Below the pieces are notes generated by a model. That model searched no databases, had not been told where the DNA came from, and saw only the letters and a program-made list of their open reading frames with translations. A stretch of DNA of 24,160 nt from contig JABDCJ010000041.1 in assembly GCA_013288145.1 (NCBI GenBank), positions 1 through 24,160 of the forward strand. Direction: 5' to 3'. The position numbers were made by a program, and so were the translations under genes. This DNA is from Nitrososphaerota archaeon. GTDB taxonomy: Archaea; Thermoproteota; Nitrososphaeria; Nitrososphaerales; CADDZS01. Positions 8,043 through 15,861 of the stretch are shown here, one piece after another (position 1 is the first letter of the stretch; each line of letters opens with the position of its first letter).

Positions 8043-8804
8043 CTAATCTAGTGAAGAGACCACACCGGCCAGATACGAAGGCAAACCGTTGTAGGGGTTT
8101 GAGCCACTTAGATCTGTTATGTACAAGTAGCCAACGTAGTTTGCGGTATTTTGAATCGTAGATTGATCTGGTATCCCACTGACTCCATAAGCAATGTAAG
8201 AAAAGTGAACCTTTCCATAAGAACTCAAGCCATCTACGTCGCTCACCTTTGGCATGTTCTGATTTTCGTATATGCAAAGGTTCGTGAATACACCGACAAG
8301 ATTTGTACTGACCACTTTGCCCGGATTGCCCATAGTCACTGCGAAATTGAGCTGTTTCGAATAATTTGCGAGAACAGCGTAATAGCGTAAAGTAACGCCG
8401 GAGCTGCCCATTTCATCAAAGAAAATGCCGTTTACCCCGTACCAGTTTTTGTAAATGCTCATCTCTCTTTCCACCAAACGAGTACTTCGAGAACCATAAC
8501 TTGTGTGAACGTATCCGAGTACCGTTATCCCTGCAGCTTGCAGTTGCTTTATTCCTGAAAGATATTTTGAGTCCATCGAAGTCCCCGGACCATTGTTAGG
8601 ATTGATTACCGCAATGATAGGCACTGAAGGATGGCTCTGCTTGATGCTGATCAATGTTGACCAGCTATCGCTTGTTGGATAAGTGTAGAGGGGAACTACA
8701 ATTCCCGTCGACCCGGTGGATGCGTGAACTTGTCCAGATGAAATGAATCCCAGATTTAGTGATAGCGCGAGAATAACTGTTACTATAACGATTCCTCTGT
8801 TCAT
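8043..8804 (-). CDS. Secreted spherulin-4/GH135-like protein
   Basis: A 253-residue secreted protein. The signal peptide is MNRGIVIVTVILALSLNLGF-ISSGQVHAS. The mature part follows the spherulation-specific family 4 pattern: GIVVPLYTYP, AVINPNNGPG, a helix, GITVLGYVHTSYGSR, and YKNWYGVNGIFFDEMG, consistent with a TIM barrel; the adjacent acidic pair Asp130-Glu131 (FFDE) corresponds to the catalytic pair of the fungal GH135 enzyme Sph3, which cleaves galactosamine-containing polysaccharide. That activity is inferred by family only. An in-frame TTG at 8837 lies against a TATA box (8839-8846), whereas ATG 8804 has GGAG 9 nt upstream, so ATG 8804 is chosen. It probably acts on extracellular polysaccharide or biofilm. 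Confidence 0.85.
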   Translation of the reverse strand: MNRGIVIVTVILALSLNLGFISSGQVHASTGSTGIVVPLYTYPTSDSWSTLISIKQSHPSVPIIAVINPNNGPGTSMDSKYLSGIKQLQAAGITVLGYVHTSYGSRSTRLVEREMSIYKNWYGVNGIFFDEMGSSGVTLRYYAVLANYSKQLNFAVTMGNPGKVVSTNLVGVFTNLCIYENQNMPKVSDVDGLSSYGKVHFSYIAYGVSGIPDQSTIQNTANYVGYLYITDLSGSNPYNGLPSYLAGVVSSLD

Positions 8805-8838
8805 TGGTATATTCTCCAATGACAAAGTTCGAAACAAT

Positions 8839-8846
8839 GTTATATG
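8839..8846 (-). promoter_or_regulatory. TATA box (and GGAG ribosome site) for the spherulin-like gene
   Basis: The minus strand reads CATATAAC. Transcription would start near 8818; GGAG at 8814-8817 then lies in the leader, 9 nt before ATG 8804. Together these settle the start codon. Confidence 0.6.
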
Positions 8847-9333
8847 AGCGTTATCGCTGAAATTTTAAGATAAATGTCAGACCTGAAAGTTGACTATAGT
8901 AGTCCTATGAATTCAAACCTTTAGTAATGAAGAACTATTGCTTTAGGGCAGTTCCCGATGATCCTCCTCAGGATTCTTCGAGATAGTTTGGATGCTAAGT
9001 TAGGTCGATGCCCTAAGTTTTTCCAGGATGTTTGTCGTTACACTCGGCGCAGTAGAGTGGGATCGAAGTTAGTTTCTTCGCAGCCCTTGCTCAACCGTAT
9101 TTTTTGTCATTTTCGCGAGACGAACATAGAAGGTGAAAGTAAATGTGAATGGAGGCGTATGTTATTATTAAATAATCCATTTGCGGAGCTTCTCGAATCC
9201 GACTGACTGCCAGCCAATCGCAGAGCCTTTAACTTGCAGACTTAATTGAATGTCGAAAATCTAAGAGCTACATCTGGTGATTGAACCTTTTTCCGACGGT
9301 TTGACTGCAATTTTCTGTACATTACATCTCGTT
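8847..9333. other. Intergenic, no supported gene
   Basis: The 487 bp between two minus-strand genes hold no convincing ORF. A plus frame at 8958-9206 has unlike-protein composition. A minus frame near 9019-9090 encodes a Cys-x-x-Cys peptide but has no start codon and an early stop. Confidence 0.35.
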
Positions 9334-10512
9334 TCAAGTTCTTTTTTGTTCCGGTGTTTCACTCTTAGATTTAGTGCTGCGCCGAGAGTATAACATGTAC
9401 ACCGATAGGAGAGAGATTACGGTCGTAACGAGTGCGTAAACGAATAGTCCAAATGTGCCATATGAGGCCTCTACTATCCCGCCGGGCAATGCACCGAGAC
9501 TCCAGAGTGTTGAGTTGATCATGCTGAAGAAACCAAGATATTCTGCCTTCCTATTCTCGGGTGCAATCTTTGTAACCCAGCTGAGCATCGCCGGACTGAG
9601 CATGGCGAATCCGGATGAGTAAACTATTCCCGCTGGGATCAGATCAATCCAGTCGCTGGCAACAACGTAAATGATCAAAGAGAAGACTACTATTATCGTA
9701 CCAAGCACATAGGCACGGATTTCGCCGAGTTTGTCGACTTGACCTCCCAATCGAGTTCCGAGTAGTGCTGTAGTTACCAATCCAGCTATGGCGACGAGGC
9801 TTACCTCAAAATTATTGGCATGGAGAATAGCCGCGTAAGTCCCCAAGAACGCGATAACTGCACCTGTTCCGAGAGTGCGAATGGAAGTCGCAACAGAAAA
9901 TATTGCTAGTCCCTTCATCTCTCGAATCGGTTTCCTAGTGTTTTCTCCTTTCGGAAGATGTTGCTTCGGGACAGCAAGAACCACTAGCAGAATAGTTCCG
10001 ATCATAAGAAAACCCACCATGTAGAAAATTGCAACCAGTCCAAAAGCCTGAGCAACAGTGCCGGCGATTAGTGTTCCAACTATAGCGCCCGCCGCACCTA
10101 TGGCATTGACAAATCCATACCCTCTTCCTCTCTGGGCATCCGGCGTAATGTCTGCAATGAATGCTTGTAGTGCGGTCTGTCCGATAGAAAGAAGTGTGTC
10201 CGCAATCAAGAAAAAGAGGCTGACTTCTAGAAAGTTTCCGGCAAAAGGAATTGAAATAAAGAAAGGTAGAGATGCTGCCTCAGCTACCATTAGCAGGGTT
10301 CGTCGGTCTCCGAGCCTATCTGAAAGACGACCCGCGAGTGGACCGATTAGACTTCCTGAAACATTAGCAATAGAAAATGCGGCTAATCCTTCAGCCACTG
10401 TTGCATGATCCACTTGAACGACAAATAATACAAAATATACAGTAAACAGGCTCGATCGGTTGTTAGAAAGTAGCTGGTAGATGGAAAGTACCCACAATGG
10501 TCGATTGGACAA
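9334..10512 (-). CDS. MFS transporter (multidrug-efflux-like)
   Basis: A 392-residue, 12-helix MFS protein. Motif A is excellent (GRLSDRLGDRRTLL, about residues 61-74), typical of drug:proton antiporters, with the second-half counterpart GGQVDKLGEIRAYVLG. The glycine-rich helix 5 (GFVNAIGAAGAIVGTLIAG) resembles antiporter motif C. The C-terminus is basic and hydrophilic (SRRSTKSKSETPEQKRT). Translation begins at TTG 10512; a TTTAAA box at 10542-10547 puts the transcript start a few bases upstream, so it is almost leaderless. A PadR-type regulator lies 301 bp upstream on the same strand, a frequent arrangement for efflux pumps, although they probably have separate promoters. Substrate unknown. 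Confidence 0.92.
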   Translation of the reverse strand: MSNRPLWVLSIYQLLSNNRSSLFTVYFVLFVVQVDHATVAEGLAAFSIANVSGSLIGPLAGRLSDRLGDRRTLLMVAEAASLPFFISIPFAGNFLEVSLFFLIADTLLSIGQTALQAFIADITPDAQRGRGYGFVNAIGAAGAIVGTLIAGTVAQAFGLVAIFYMVGFLMIGTILLVVLAVPKQHLPKGENTRKPIREMKGLAIFSVATSIRTLGTGAVIAFLGTYAAILHANNFEVSLVAIAGLVTTALLGTRLGGQVDKLGEIRAYVLGTIIVVFSLIIYVVASDWIDLIPAGIVYSSGFAMLSPAMLSWVTKIAPENRKAEYLGFFSMINSTLWSLGALPGGIVEASYGTFGLFVYALVTTVISLLSVYMLYSRRSTKSKSETPEQKRT

Positions 10513-10541
10513 GTTGTAATCATGGCTGAACCAGTGAACTC

Positions 10542-10547
10542 TTTAAA
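10542..10547 (-). promoter_or_regulatory. TATA box for the third MFS gene
   Basis: TTTAAA on both strands, within GGTTTAAAGAG on the minus strand, 30 bp upstream of TTG 10512. It supports the TTG start and an mRNA with a very short leader. Confidence 0.55.
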
Positions 10548-10813
10548 CCTCCCATTGAAAATTCGGATAAGCTAAGCTGCTCAAATTCGCTTTTTTCAAA
10601 AATCCGTCTACGCCGTCAACTGAAAAAATGATTTTAATCACAGGATCTGTCAGAGATCGGGGAAAGAATTTTTGCGCTTTAGTGCGTGACGAGATATCCT
10701 CCGTCCTTCGATTATCGCGCGCAGGGAATATTTTGACCGTTAAACTTGCATCCATCATTGCGCATGTCGTATTAAATGGAGAGATCGACTTTTGAAGTTG
10801 GCATCGCAGATTA
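10548..10813. other. Intergenic between PadR regulator and MFS transporter
   Basis: No supported gene; a minus frame at 10543-10758 overlaps the TATA box of the transporter and lacks protein-like character. A PadR operator could lie here but no clear dyad was found. Confidence 0.3.
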
Positions 10814-11152
10814 TTATCCTAGAAATTTCATCGTCGATCTAGATGACTGCTGCAATGCTCTCGAAAAGGTTTTCACGAAATAGGCGTTGAGATCTAATGC
10901 GCGTTGCCCCTCTCGCGTTAACACGTACAACTTTGGTGCCTTTTCTGATATAGAGGATTTTCTCGTGAGAAACCCGCCTCTGTGAAGGGAATGCAGAAGG
11001 GGATAGATCGTGCCGAAGCTCACAGTTATTCCAAAGTACTTTTCGTAGGCTTTCCTTAGGCTATAACCGGTATGGTGGCCATTCTTGATCAGGAAGAGAA
11101 GCTCCAGGGGTACTAGATCTCTCCTCGAATCGACTATTAGTTGCTTATTCAA
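10814..11152 (-). CDS. PadR-family winged-helix transcriptional regulator
   Basis: A 112-residue DNA-binding protein. Residues about 13-63 form the PadR winged helix-turn-helix: LVPLELLFLIKNG, the hallmark GYSLRKAYEKYFG, then VSFGTIYPLLHSLHRGGFL (recognition helix with TIYP-LL), and the wing ending in KLYVLTREGQRAL. The C-terminal helix needed for dimerisation is short. PadR proteins mostly repress phenolic-stress or efflux genes, and the next gene on the strand is an MFS pump, a likely target. The frame opens further to TTG 11206, but a TATA box (CTTTAAATT, 11179-11187) would lie inside it; the TTG at 11152 sits about 5 nt after the predicted transcript start and is preferred. Confidence 0.88.
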   Translation of the reverse strand: MNKQLIVDSRRDLVPLELLFLIKNGHHTGYSLRKAYEKYFGITVSFGTIYPLLHSLHRGGFLTRKSSISEKAPKLYVLTREGQRALDLNAYFVKTFSRALQQSSRSTMKFLG

Positions 11153-11178
11153 GTGCGTCCGGCGATTTAGAGCAACAG

Positions 11179-11187
11179 AATTTAAAG
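11179..11187 (-). promoter_or_regulatory. TATA box for the PadR regulator gene
   Basis: The minus strand reads CTTTAAATT, centred about 30 bp ahead of TTG 11152. It argues for the 112-residue over the 130-residue product. Confidence 0.55.
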
Positions 11188-11315
11188 CCCCGAGACGCTT
11201 TTTCAATTTAGTCTGCCGTCGAAAGAACTAATAACTGACCTTTTTCCAAGCTTATTTTCATTTAGAGGACTTGTTAACGAAGTATCATGCTTTTTTGAAC
11301 TGAATAGATGTAAGC

Positions 11316-11387
11316 CTCTTATCAATCCCACGCGCGTGCAAGCATTATTTGACGGATCCATTAGAACCCAGTTAGCTAGCTCCGCCG
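11316..11387 (-). repeat. Degenerate third copy of the interspersed repeat
   Basis: Read on the minus strand it retains AGCTAG, then AATGGATCCGTCAAAT, then the near-palindromic GCACGCGCGTGGG, in the same order as the two intact copies, but with the part between the AGCTAG and the TGG missing and many substitutions. It is in the same orientation as, and about 55 bp away from, the copy at 11442-11580. Confidence 0.5.
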
Positions 11388-11441
11388 GAATGATGTGAAT
11401 TCAATTTGTAGTACACGCAATTCAAGTGTATCATGATGGTT

Positions 11442-11580
11442 TTATAGTTGCCTTAAAACCGACCCCCCTAGCGCAACCCCACGCGCGTGCGTGAAATCGT
11501 AATTCGATGGGTTCCATTGAGAGCCCTCAATTGAAGTATTTGTATTATACAATCTAGCTTGTATTGTACTTATTTTCTGC
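11442..11580 (-). repeat. Interspersed repeat, copy A
   Basis: The reverse complement of this stretch matches 23405-23545 with roughly 90 percent identity by eye over about 135 bp, including GAGGGCTCTCAATGGAA, TTTCACGCACGCGCGTGGGG and GCGCTAGGGGGGTCGGTTTT. It contains the palindrome CACGCGCGTG. An ORF runs through both copies, but indels near the 5' end change the frame and substitutions are not mainly synonymous, so a non-coding repeat is more likely. No transposase is nearby; a MITE-like or other short interspersed element fits best. Confidence 0.8.
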
Positions 11581-11929
11581 ATTGCTTTACTATTCCAATT
11601 TCGGCGCGATCGCGCAGGGAAACACACTTTTCCGTACAGAAGAGTCGTTCAATCTCTGCTTGTGACTCGGTGAGAACGGTCAAATCTAATAGAATACTCA
11701 TCTGATTTTTACCACATCTGTGAATTGAGCTGCTTTCATTCAGGAGAAACGAATTCTGCAGTGCAAATCAGGAGTCATAAATCCAGTGATTGAATGATGC
11801 AGGTCTATCTGATCGGGACAACAACGCGTAGATATTCCCCGAAACGGACACCAGTATTCTTTTTTTCGTCTTTTACCGTCTCAATAACGCGGACGAGTTG
11901 TAAAGCACTCAAATTGTTGGCTTTGAAAT
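11581..11929. other. Intergenic, nothing recognised
   Basis: Between the repeat copy and the cupin gene there is no supported gene or RNA. One GC-rich palindromic patch (GGCGCGATCGCGC, near 11602-11615) is the only structure noticed. Confidence 0.3.
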
Positions 11930-12202
11930 TCAACCCTTTAGTTCAATTTCCAGGTTGATCAACTCGGTTGAACCAATGTTTTCAATCTCGTGTGTAACTC
12001 CTTCAGAATATGATGCGTTTCCCTTTACAAGCTCCCTTGTCGCGGAAGTTCCATCGGGAAAAGTAATCTTCACTTTGGCCGAATTCATTGCGTACGCAAC
12101 ATAAGCGGGATGGGTATGCCGTGGTAATTTTTCACCTGGTGGGATTCTGACTTCGAAGACCTTCACTCTCTCGTTATCGACAAGAACTTTCGTTTGAACC
12201 AT
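11930..12202 (-). CDS. Small single-domain cupin protein
   Basis: A 90-residue protein consisting of one cupin beta-barrel. The first metal-binding block is PPGEKLPRHTHPAYVAY with the His pair at 29 and 31, followed by VKITFPDG, and the second block GVTHEIENIG supplies His71. This fits a small mononuclear metal-binding cupin acting as dioxygenase, isomerase or ligand sensor; the usual glutamate after the His pair is not obvious, so activity is uncertain. ATG 12202 is well supported: a TATA box at 12227-12235 gives a transcript starting at or a few bases before the ATG, so the mRNA is essentially leaderless. It stands alone. Confidence 0.88.
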   Translation of the reverse strand: MVQTKVLVDNERVKVFEVRIPPGEKLPRHTHPAYVAYAMNSAKVKITFPDGTSATRELVKGNASYSEGVTHEIENIGSTELINLEIELKG

Positions 12203-12226
12203 AAGATAGCACGAAAGTCGTACGCG

Positions 12227-12235
12227 TATAAAAAA
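12227..12235 (-). promoter_or_regulatory. TATA box for the cupin gene
   Basis: TTTTTTATA on the minus strand, about 29 bp upstream of ATG 12202. One of the clearest archaeal promoters in the window. Confidence 0.65.
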
Positions 12236-12482
12236 CAGTATGCTTCTGGTGGAGTTCGAAAATTTCCCGCGCCGGACGGTTCTAGATTCAAATTATTTTA
12301 TTGAAGATTTCTTGAACTCACTCACCCCAAATGTTAGAGCACAATAAATACGAGTTATCATTCCTTCATATTGAAAATGTACTTTCTGCTTCCATGACGC
12401 TGTACATACCGATGAGATCGAAGCAACATTCTGGGCCTTTTTTTGATGATTTCGTACTTCGATCGATTCGATCTAGGATCAA

Positions 12483-13052
12483 CTAGACACGGAGCGAAAC
12501 TTCAGACTCTTCAAGCAGCATCAAAAGAGCTTTGGTTTCATCTGATACTTCTCTCTCCATCCAGGTTCTCTCCTCACCGGAGTACCTTGCCAGGAGATTA
12601 GGCGTCAACCTTCTCACTATGCCACGGATCTGGTCTGCTTTCTCTCTTGACATGAAGTGAAACGCTTCTGATGATTCAAGGCTCGCAATTACATCCTCGA
12701 GCGAGATAACGCCCAGAATTTGATTTCGATCCTTCGGATTTATTACGATGAGTCTTTCGACCTTCTTTTGCGCCATGAGCTTCAAAGCATCCACCATAGT
12801 TTCAGACGATCCAATTGTAACTGGTGAAGTATGCATGATCCGAGAGATCGACGTCGCATGGGCATCTAACCCTCCAACGACTAGATGGTGAACAAAGTCG
12901 TATCTAGTCGCGATACCCTCGATTCTTCCTCCTTTCGTTACCAAGACACATCCGACGCGGTTGTCCTCCATTTTTAATGAGGCGTCGAACGCAGAGTCGT
13001 CGGGCGCACAGGTAATCAATCGTCGGAAGTGAAAGTCGTCCAGTTTCAGCAA
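12483..13052 (-). CDS. CBS-pair protein
   Basis: A 189-residue cytosolic protein made of two CBS domains, about residues 8-58 (ending RIEGIATRYDFVHHLV) and 70-126 (RIMHTSPVTIGSSETMVDAL to QILGVISLEDVIASL), plus a charged helical tail of about 60 residues (REKADQIRGIVRRL and EERTWMEREVSDETK). CBS pairs bind adenosyl ligands such as AMP, ATP or SAM and act as energy or redox sensors, in archaea often as stand-alone proteins with unknown partners. The tail is not a known effector domain to me. The start is TTG 13052, 26 nt after the predicted transcript start. The promoter and a 14 bp palindrome upstream suggest its expression is controlled. Confidence 0.88.
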   Translation of the reverse strand: MLKLDDFHFRRLITCAPDDSAFDASLKMEDNRVGCVLVTKGGRIEGIATRYDFVHHLVVGGLDAHATSISRIMHTSPVTIGSSETMVDALKLMAQKKVERLIVINPKDRNQILGVISLEDVIASLESSEAFHFMSREKADQIRGIVRRLTPNLLARYSGEERTWMEREVSDETKALLMLLEESEVSLRV

Positions 13053-13099
13053 ACTTTACTTTCTAACCTCTTTGAGAGGCTTTCCGATTGCATTGGACG

Positions 13100-13109
13100 T
13101 TTATATAAG
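13100..13109 (-). promoter_or_regulatory. TATA box for the CBS-pair gene
   Basis: CCTTATATAA on the minus strand, a near-consensus archaeal TATA box. It places transcription start near 13078, giving a leader of about 26 nt that includes GAGG before TTG 13052. Confidence 0.65.
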
Positions 13110-13147
13110 GAATTTCTTCTAATCCCGATACACTTCCTGGCAACATC

Positions 13148-13161
13148 GGCAACATGTTGCC
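13148..13161. promoter_or_regulatory. 14 bp palindrome, possible operator
   Basis: GGCAACATGTTGCC is a perfect palindrome, immediately preceded by a direct half-copy GGCAACATC (13139-13147). It lies about 40-50 bp upstream of the TATA box of the CBS gene, a position used by archaeal activators. The regulator is unknown. Confidence 0.4.
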
Positions 13162-13420
13162 CTTGTTAATAATCCGAGCGATCCAAAATGGTGATCACGT
13201 CCTCCACTGCCATTGGTATCTTTCGAAATTCCTAGCTTCCTCCGGGGCCCATTTCTATTCTTTTTTCAAATACACGCCCTAAAATTAGTCACCAATCTCA
13301 TGAATTATGAAAAATAAACCGGCCCTTTGAATAGGCTGTGAATGGGCTTTCCATTTCTACTTTGTTATTAGTTTTAGTATAATGTTAGAGATCACCTCCA
13401 GAGGATTATCATTCACTCTC
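13162..13420. other. Intergenic between divergent genes
   Basis: The rest of the divergent intergenic region between the CBS gene and the secreted protein at 13464. No ORF or RNA recognised. Confidence 0.35.
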
Positions 13421-13430
13421 TTGATATAAT
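13421..13430 (+). promoter_or_regulatory. TATA box for the secreted protein gene at 13464
   Basis: TTGATATAAT. Transcription would begin near 13450, leaving a leader of about 14 nt before TTG 13464. Confidence 0.5.
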
Positions 13431-13463
13431 CAGACAAATCAATGTTCGAAACTGACTCTCGCT

Positions 13464-14444
13464 TTGGCAAATACAAAGAGGATCATGTTGCTCATAGGTA
13501 CTATAGCGTTGTTCGCATCTGTGTATACTTCAACAGGTACCGTGTCTTTTGGCGCTGCGGGAACGATAACAAAAGTAACTTCTGGTCTTGTGGCGTCCGA
13601 TCCATTAAACCAGCAGCTGACGATGCAGCAGCTTCAATCGAATAGTTATTGGACCTTCAGTGGCGATGCGCCTGCCGAAGGAGCTCCTTACAACTTTTAC
13701 GAGAATTCAGCCGGTCTCCACATTGGTGTTCAAGCGGCGAGCCCAGGCACATATGCTGGGTTCTTTGCAGTATCGCCGAACACAAACTTCGTGCTCGCGC
13801 ATGTTTTGGTTACAGCCCCAGTATCAACAATTCCCCAAGGTACTTTTGAAGCTGGAATTTATGTACAGACTGCAGATGGGAACGTCAACTATGTAACATG
13901 CACCTCCGCAACAACATCCGCAGGTACTATCTGGGAGTTAGTTTGGGCAACCGGGAATTCGAACGGCGCGACAAGCTTCACAACTCTGTGGTCATCCGGA
14001 ACTGGTCAACCACTTACTGAAAACTGCACGATAATCACGAATGGCAATAACTATCTCAAGCTCTATCTAGGTTCGCATCTTGTCTATTCGAGTTCTAGGT
14101 TGAGCTTGAAGATGCCCGCTCCGTTTCAGATATATCTTGAACCAGAGACTTCGTATTCAGGACAGGAACTTTATGCCTCTTTCCTGAACTATTATCTTAC
14201 GAGTGGCGAATACCTGACGATTAATGGTCTACCTTCGAGGGCAACTCACGTGGAACTGATAAACCCAACCAATGGGCAAGTGCTCGCCAGAGCACCTAAG
14301 AGTGGAGGTTCGGCAAGAATAGAAATGGGCGGGTTTACATTTCCTTTCACCGCAAAAATCGAGGCGTTGAGTTCTACAGGTGCAGTCATTGCCTCCACCC
14401 CGGGTGCGGTCTCGCTATACGGCGGAGACGTCTATTCTGGCTAG
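13464..14444 (+). CDS. Secreted jelly-roll-like protein with C-terminal Ig-like module
   Basis: A 326-residue exported protein. The N-terminus (NTKRIMLLIGTIALFASVYTSTGTVSFGAA) is a signal peptide. Residues about 50-245 are rich in alternating beta strands with Asn, Gly and aromatic residues (YWTFSG, NFYENSAGLHIGV, FEAGIYVQTADG, NCTIITNGNNYLKLYLG), suggesting a concanavalin/jelly-roll fold; about 250-326 (YLTINGLP to YGGDVYSG) look like a separate Ig-like module. The order and the closing GGDVYSG recall, from memory, a family abundant in soil Nitrososphaerales; its function there is unknown, possibly carbohydrate binding or surface structure. It has no C-terminal anchor, so it is probably released or held by other proteins. 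TTG 13464 is preferred to ATG 13485 because it keeps the basic n-region. Confidence 0.83.
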   Translation: MANTKRIMLLIGTIALFASVYTSTGTVSFGAAGTITKVTSGLVASDPLNQQLTMQQLQSNSYWTFSGDAPAEGAPYNFYENSAGLHIGVQAASPGTYAGFFAVSPNTNFVLAHVLVTAPVSTIPQGTFEAGIYVQTADGNVNYVTCTSATTSAGTIWELVWATGNSNGATSFTTLWSSGTGQPLTENCTIITNGNNYLKLYLGSHLVYSSSRLSLKMPAPFQIYLEPETSYSGQELYASFLNYYLTSGEYLTINGLPSRATHVELINPTNGQVLARAPKSGGSARIEMGGFTFPFTAKIEALSSTGAVIASTPGAVSLYGGDVYSG

Positions 14445-14674
14445 TGACATCTCCAAAGTCAGACATTACGCGAAAACTGTGGCCTGAAAGCTACTTAGAT
14501 TAGCGCATCTTGAACTTGCGGATGTCCGTTGCGACATAGAATATCATCTCTCCTAACTATTCTAAATCCAGAATAGCTCGCTTCCAAAACCGTTGAAAAG
14601 ATCTGAGATTCATTTGAAGCTTTTCTTTCACAATTATATTGTAATAATTATTCAATTAGCTCAGAATTGTCAGC
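14445..14674. other. Intergenic, AT-rich
   Basis: No gene supported. The 3' part is strongly AT-rich (near 14632-14660), forming a likely promoter for what follows. Confidence 0.3.
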
Positions 14675-14758
14675 ATGAGATCAATAGTTATTTTGATATT
14701 TGTTATGGCAATTGCCCTAACATGTTTCGATAATTGGCAAATTCTCCGGATAATATGA
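14675..14758 (+). CDS. Possible 27-residue hydrophobic peptide
   Basis: ATG 14675 opens a very short frame whose product begins MRSIVILIFVMAIALTCF, a plausible membrane helix, and ends shortly after. A TATA-like ATTATATTG lies about 35 bp upstream. It could be a real small membrane peptide or the remnant of a signal peptide. Nothing independent supports translation. Confidence 0.2.
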   Translation: MRSIVILIFVMAIALTCFDNWQILRII

Positions 14759-14827
14759 AAGTACTTTCATCTCGACTCTTATACTGGAATAATTTTCCCT
14801 TGGGAGCAGGAGTCAAGAATCATCCGA

Positions 14828-15514
14828 ATGAACGATCAAAATCTGAAAGTAAGAAAAGGTCTAATCTTCTGTGTGCTCACCTTCGCAATCTTTGCGGCAC
14901 TTGGTCTTACACCGCCTGCCGCACACGCAGCCTCAAGCACGGTTACGATCTTGCCAAACAACAGCAGTTATTCTGTCGGAGCAACGATAACCGTCAACGG
15001 TACGGTTTCCCCGGCGCCTGCTGTAAACGGAACAAATGTAGCCGTGATCATCCTTTCACCATCTGGAGCGACCGCTGATGCAAACCAGTTCACGATAAAC
15101 CCGACGACAGGCGCGTACTCGGGGACCTTCGTGACTGGAGGCCCGACTTATTCCACACAGGGCCAGTACAAAATCACAGCAAATTACAATGGAGCAACTC
15201 AGAGCGCTACAGTCCAGTACGGAAACGCTACTCAAACAACTTCCAGAGCTGCTAATGGAACAACAATCTCATCTGTGACGACGATAGTTACAAGTATTGT
15301 AACAACGATTACTCAAGGCGGCACAACAACAACTGTTCTCAACAATCAACAAGGCACAACAGTAACATCGGTTGTAAACAGTATAACCACTATAGTCTCC
15401 AGCATAACGAATGGCGGCAGCAACGGATCTACGGCGCTTGCAGTCGGGGCAGTTGGCGTCATAATCGCAGTTATTGCAGGAGTCCTAGCAGTAATGGCAA
15501 TGCGCAAAAAATAA
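14828..15514 (+). CDS. Surface protein with Thr-rich stalk and C-terminal membrane anchor
   Basis: A 228-residue envelope protein with three parts. Residues 1-35 are a signal peptide (KVRKGLIFCVLTFAIFAALG, cleavage after AHA). Residues about 36-130 form an Ig-like beta domain of the macroglobulin MG2 type (STVTILPNNSSYSVGATITVNGTVSPAP, TGAYSGTFVTGGPTYSTQGQYK). Residues about 135-200 are a Thr/Ser stalk with repeated TTIVTSIV / TSVVNSITTIVSS units. The C-terminus is one membrane helix followed by a basic stop (AMRKK). This type I layout is common for thaumarchaeal cell-surface proteins. N-x-T/S sequons suggest N-glycosylation. GGAG-type motifs (14803-14813) precede ATG 14828. It is followed directly by a hairpin terminator candidate. 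Confidence 0.85.
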   Translation: MNDQNLKVRKGLIFCVLTFAIFAALGLTPPAAHAASSTVTILPNNSSYSVGATITVNGTVSPAPAVNGTNVAVIILSPSGATADANQFTINPTTGAYSGTFVTGGPTYSTQGQYKITANYNGATQSATVQYGNATQTTSRAANGTTISSVTTIVTSIVTTITQGGTTTTVLNNQQGTTVTSVVNSITTIVSSITNGGSNGSTALAVGAVGVIIAVIAGVLAVMAMRKK

Positions 15515-15527
15515 GAAAAAAGAAATC

Positions 15528-15594
15528 ATGAAATGAAGATTAAAGATGAATTTTTTACCAATCTTTTTCTTCATTTCATCTTTCTATTTTTTGA
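15528..15594 (+). terminator. Hairpin and T-rich terminator of the surface-protein gene
   Basis: ATGAAATGAAG (15528-15538) pairs perfectly with CTTCATTTCAT (15569-15579), and the helix can be extended inward by AAAGAT/ATCTTT. It is followed by CTTTCTATTTTTTG. It begins 14 nt after the stop codon. Confidence 0.55.
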
Positions 15595-15669
15595 AAAGAT
15601 AGACAACTAAATTCACACATTCTGGAAAAAGATCTCGCCTTTCTCGTTCTCTATAGTGCGAGTGCTCTA

Positions 15670-15861
15670 CTATTCAGAAACAAAATTATATCGTTGCTGC
15701 TCGTCTGACAAATTCAAAGATTTGTGCGATCCGTTTCTATCTAGTCTTCTTTTCTCAGGTACTCGGTTAGTCAAGTTGGGAACGAGATATCGACTAGTTA
15801 GAAGTAAAATGAGTGCCACAATAAATTGCAAATCATTCACGACTGTAACTATCGAAGGCAA
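15670..15861 (-). CDS. Possible small single-TM protein
   Basis: A 63-residue open frame from TTG 15861 (or an internal GTG at 15840). It contains one plausible membrane helix (LQFIVALILLLTSRYLV) followed by a basic, hydrophilic tail (RVPEKRRLDRNGSHKSLNL). No family recognised and no clear TATA box. A longer plus-strand frame (15656-15922) covers the same bases and looks less protein-like. Confidence 0.25.
   Translation of the reverse strand: MPSIVTVVNDLQFIVALILLLTSRYLVPNLTNRVPEKRRLDRNGSHKSLNLSDEQQRYNFVSE

Noticed and set aside
9019..9090. Minus-strand Cys-x-x-Cys mini-protein
   Set aside because: Only about 23 codons between stops and no start codon.
8958..9206. 82-codon plus-strand ORF
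   Set aside because: No domain, odd composition and no promoter or ribosome site.
10543..10758. 71-codon minus-strand ORF
   Set aside because: Ends inside the TATA box of the MFS gene and does not look protein-like.
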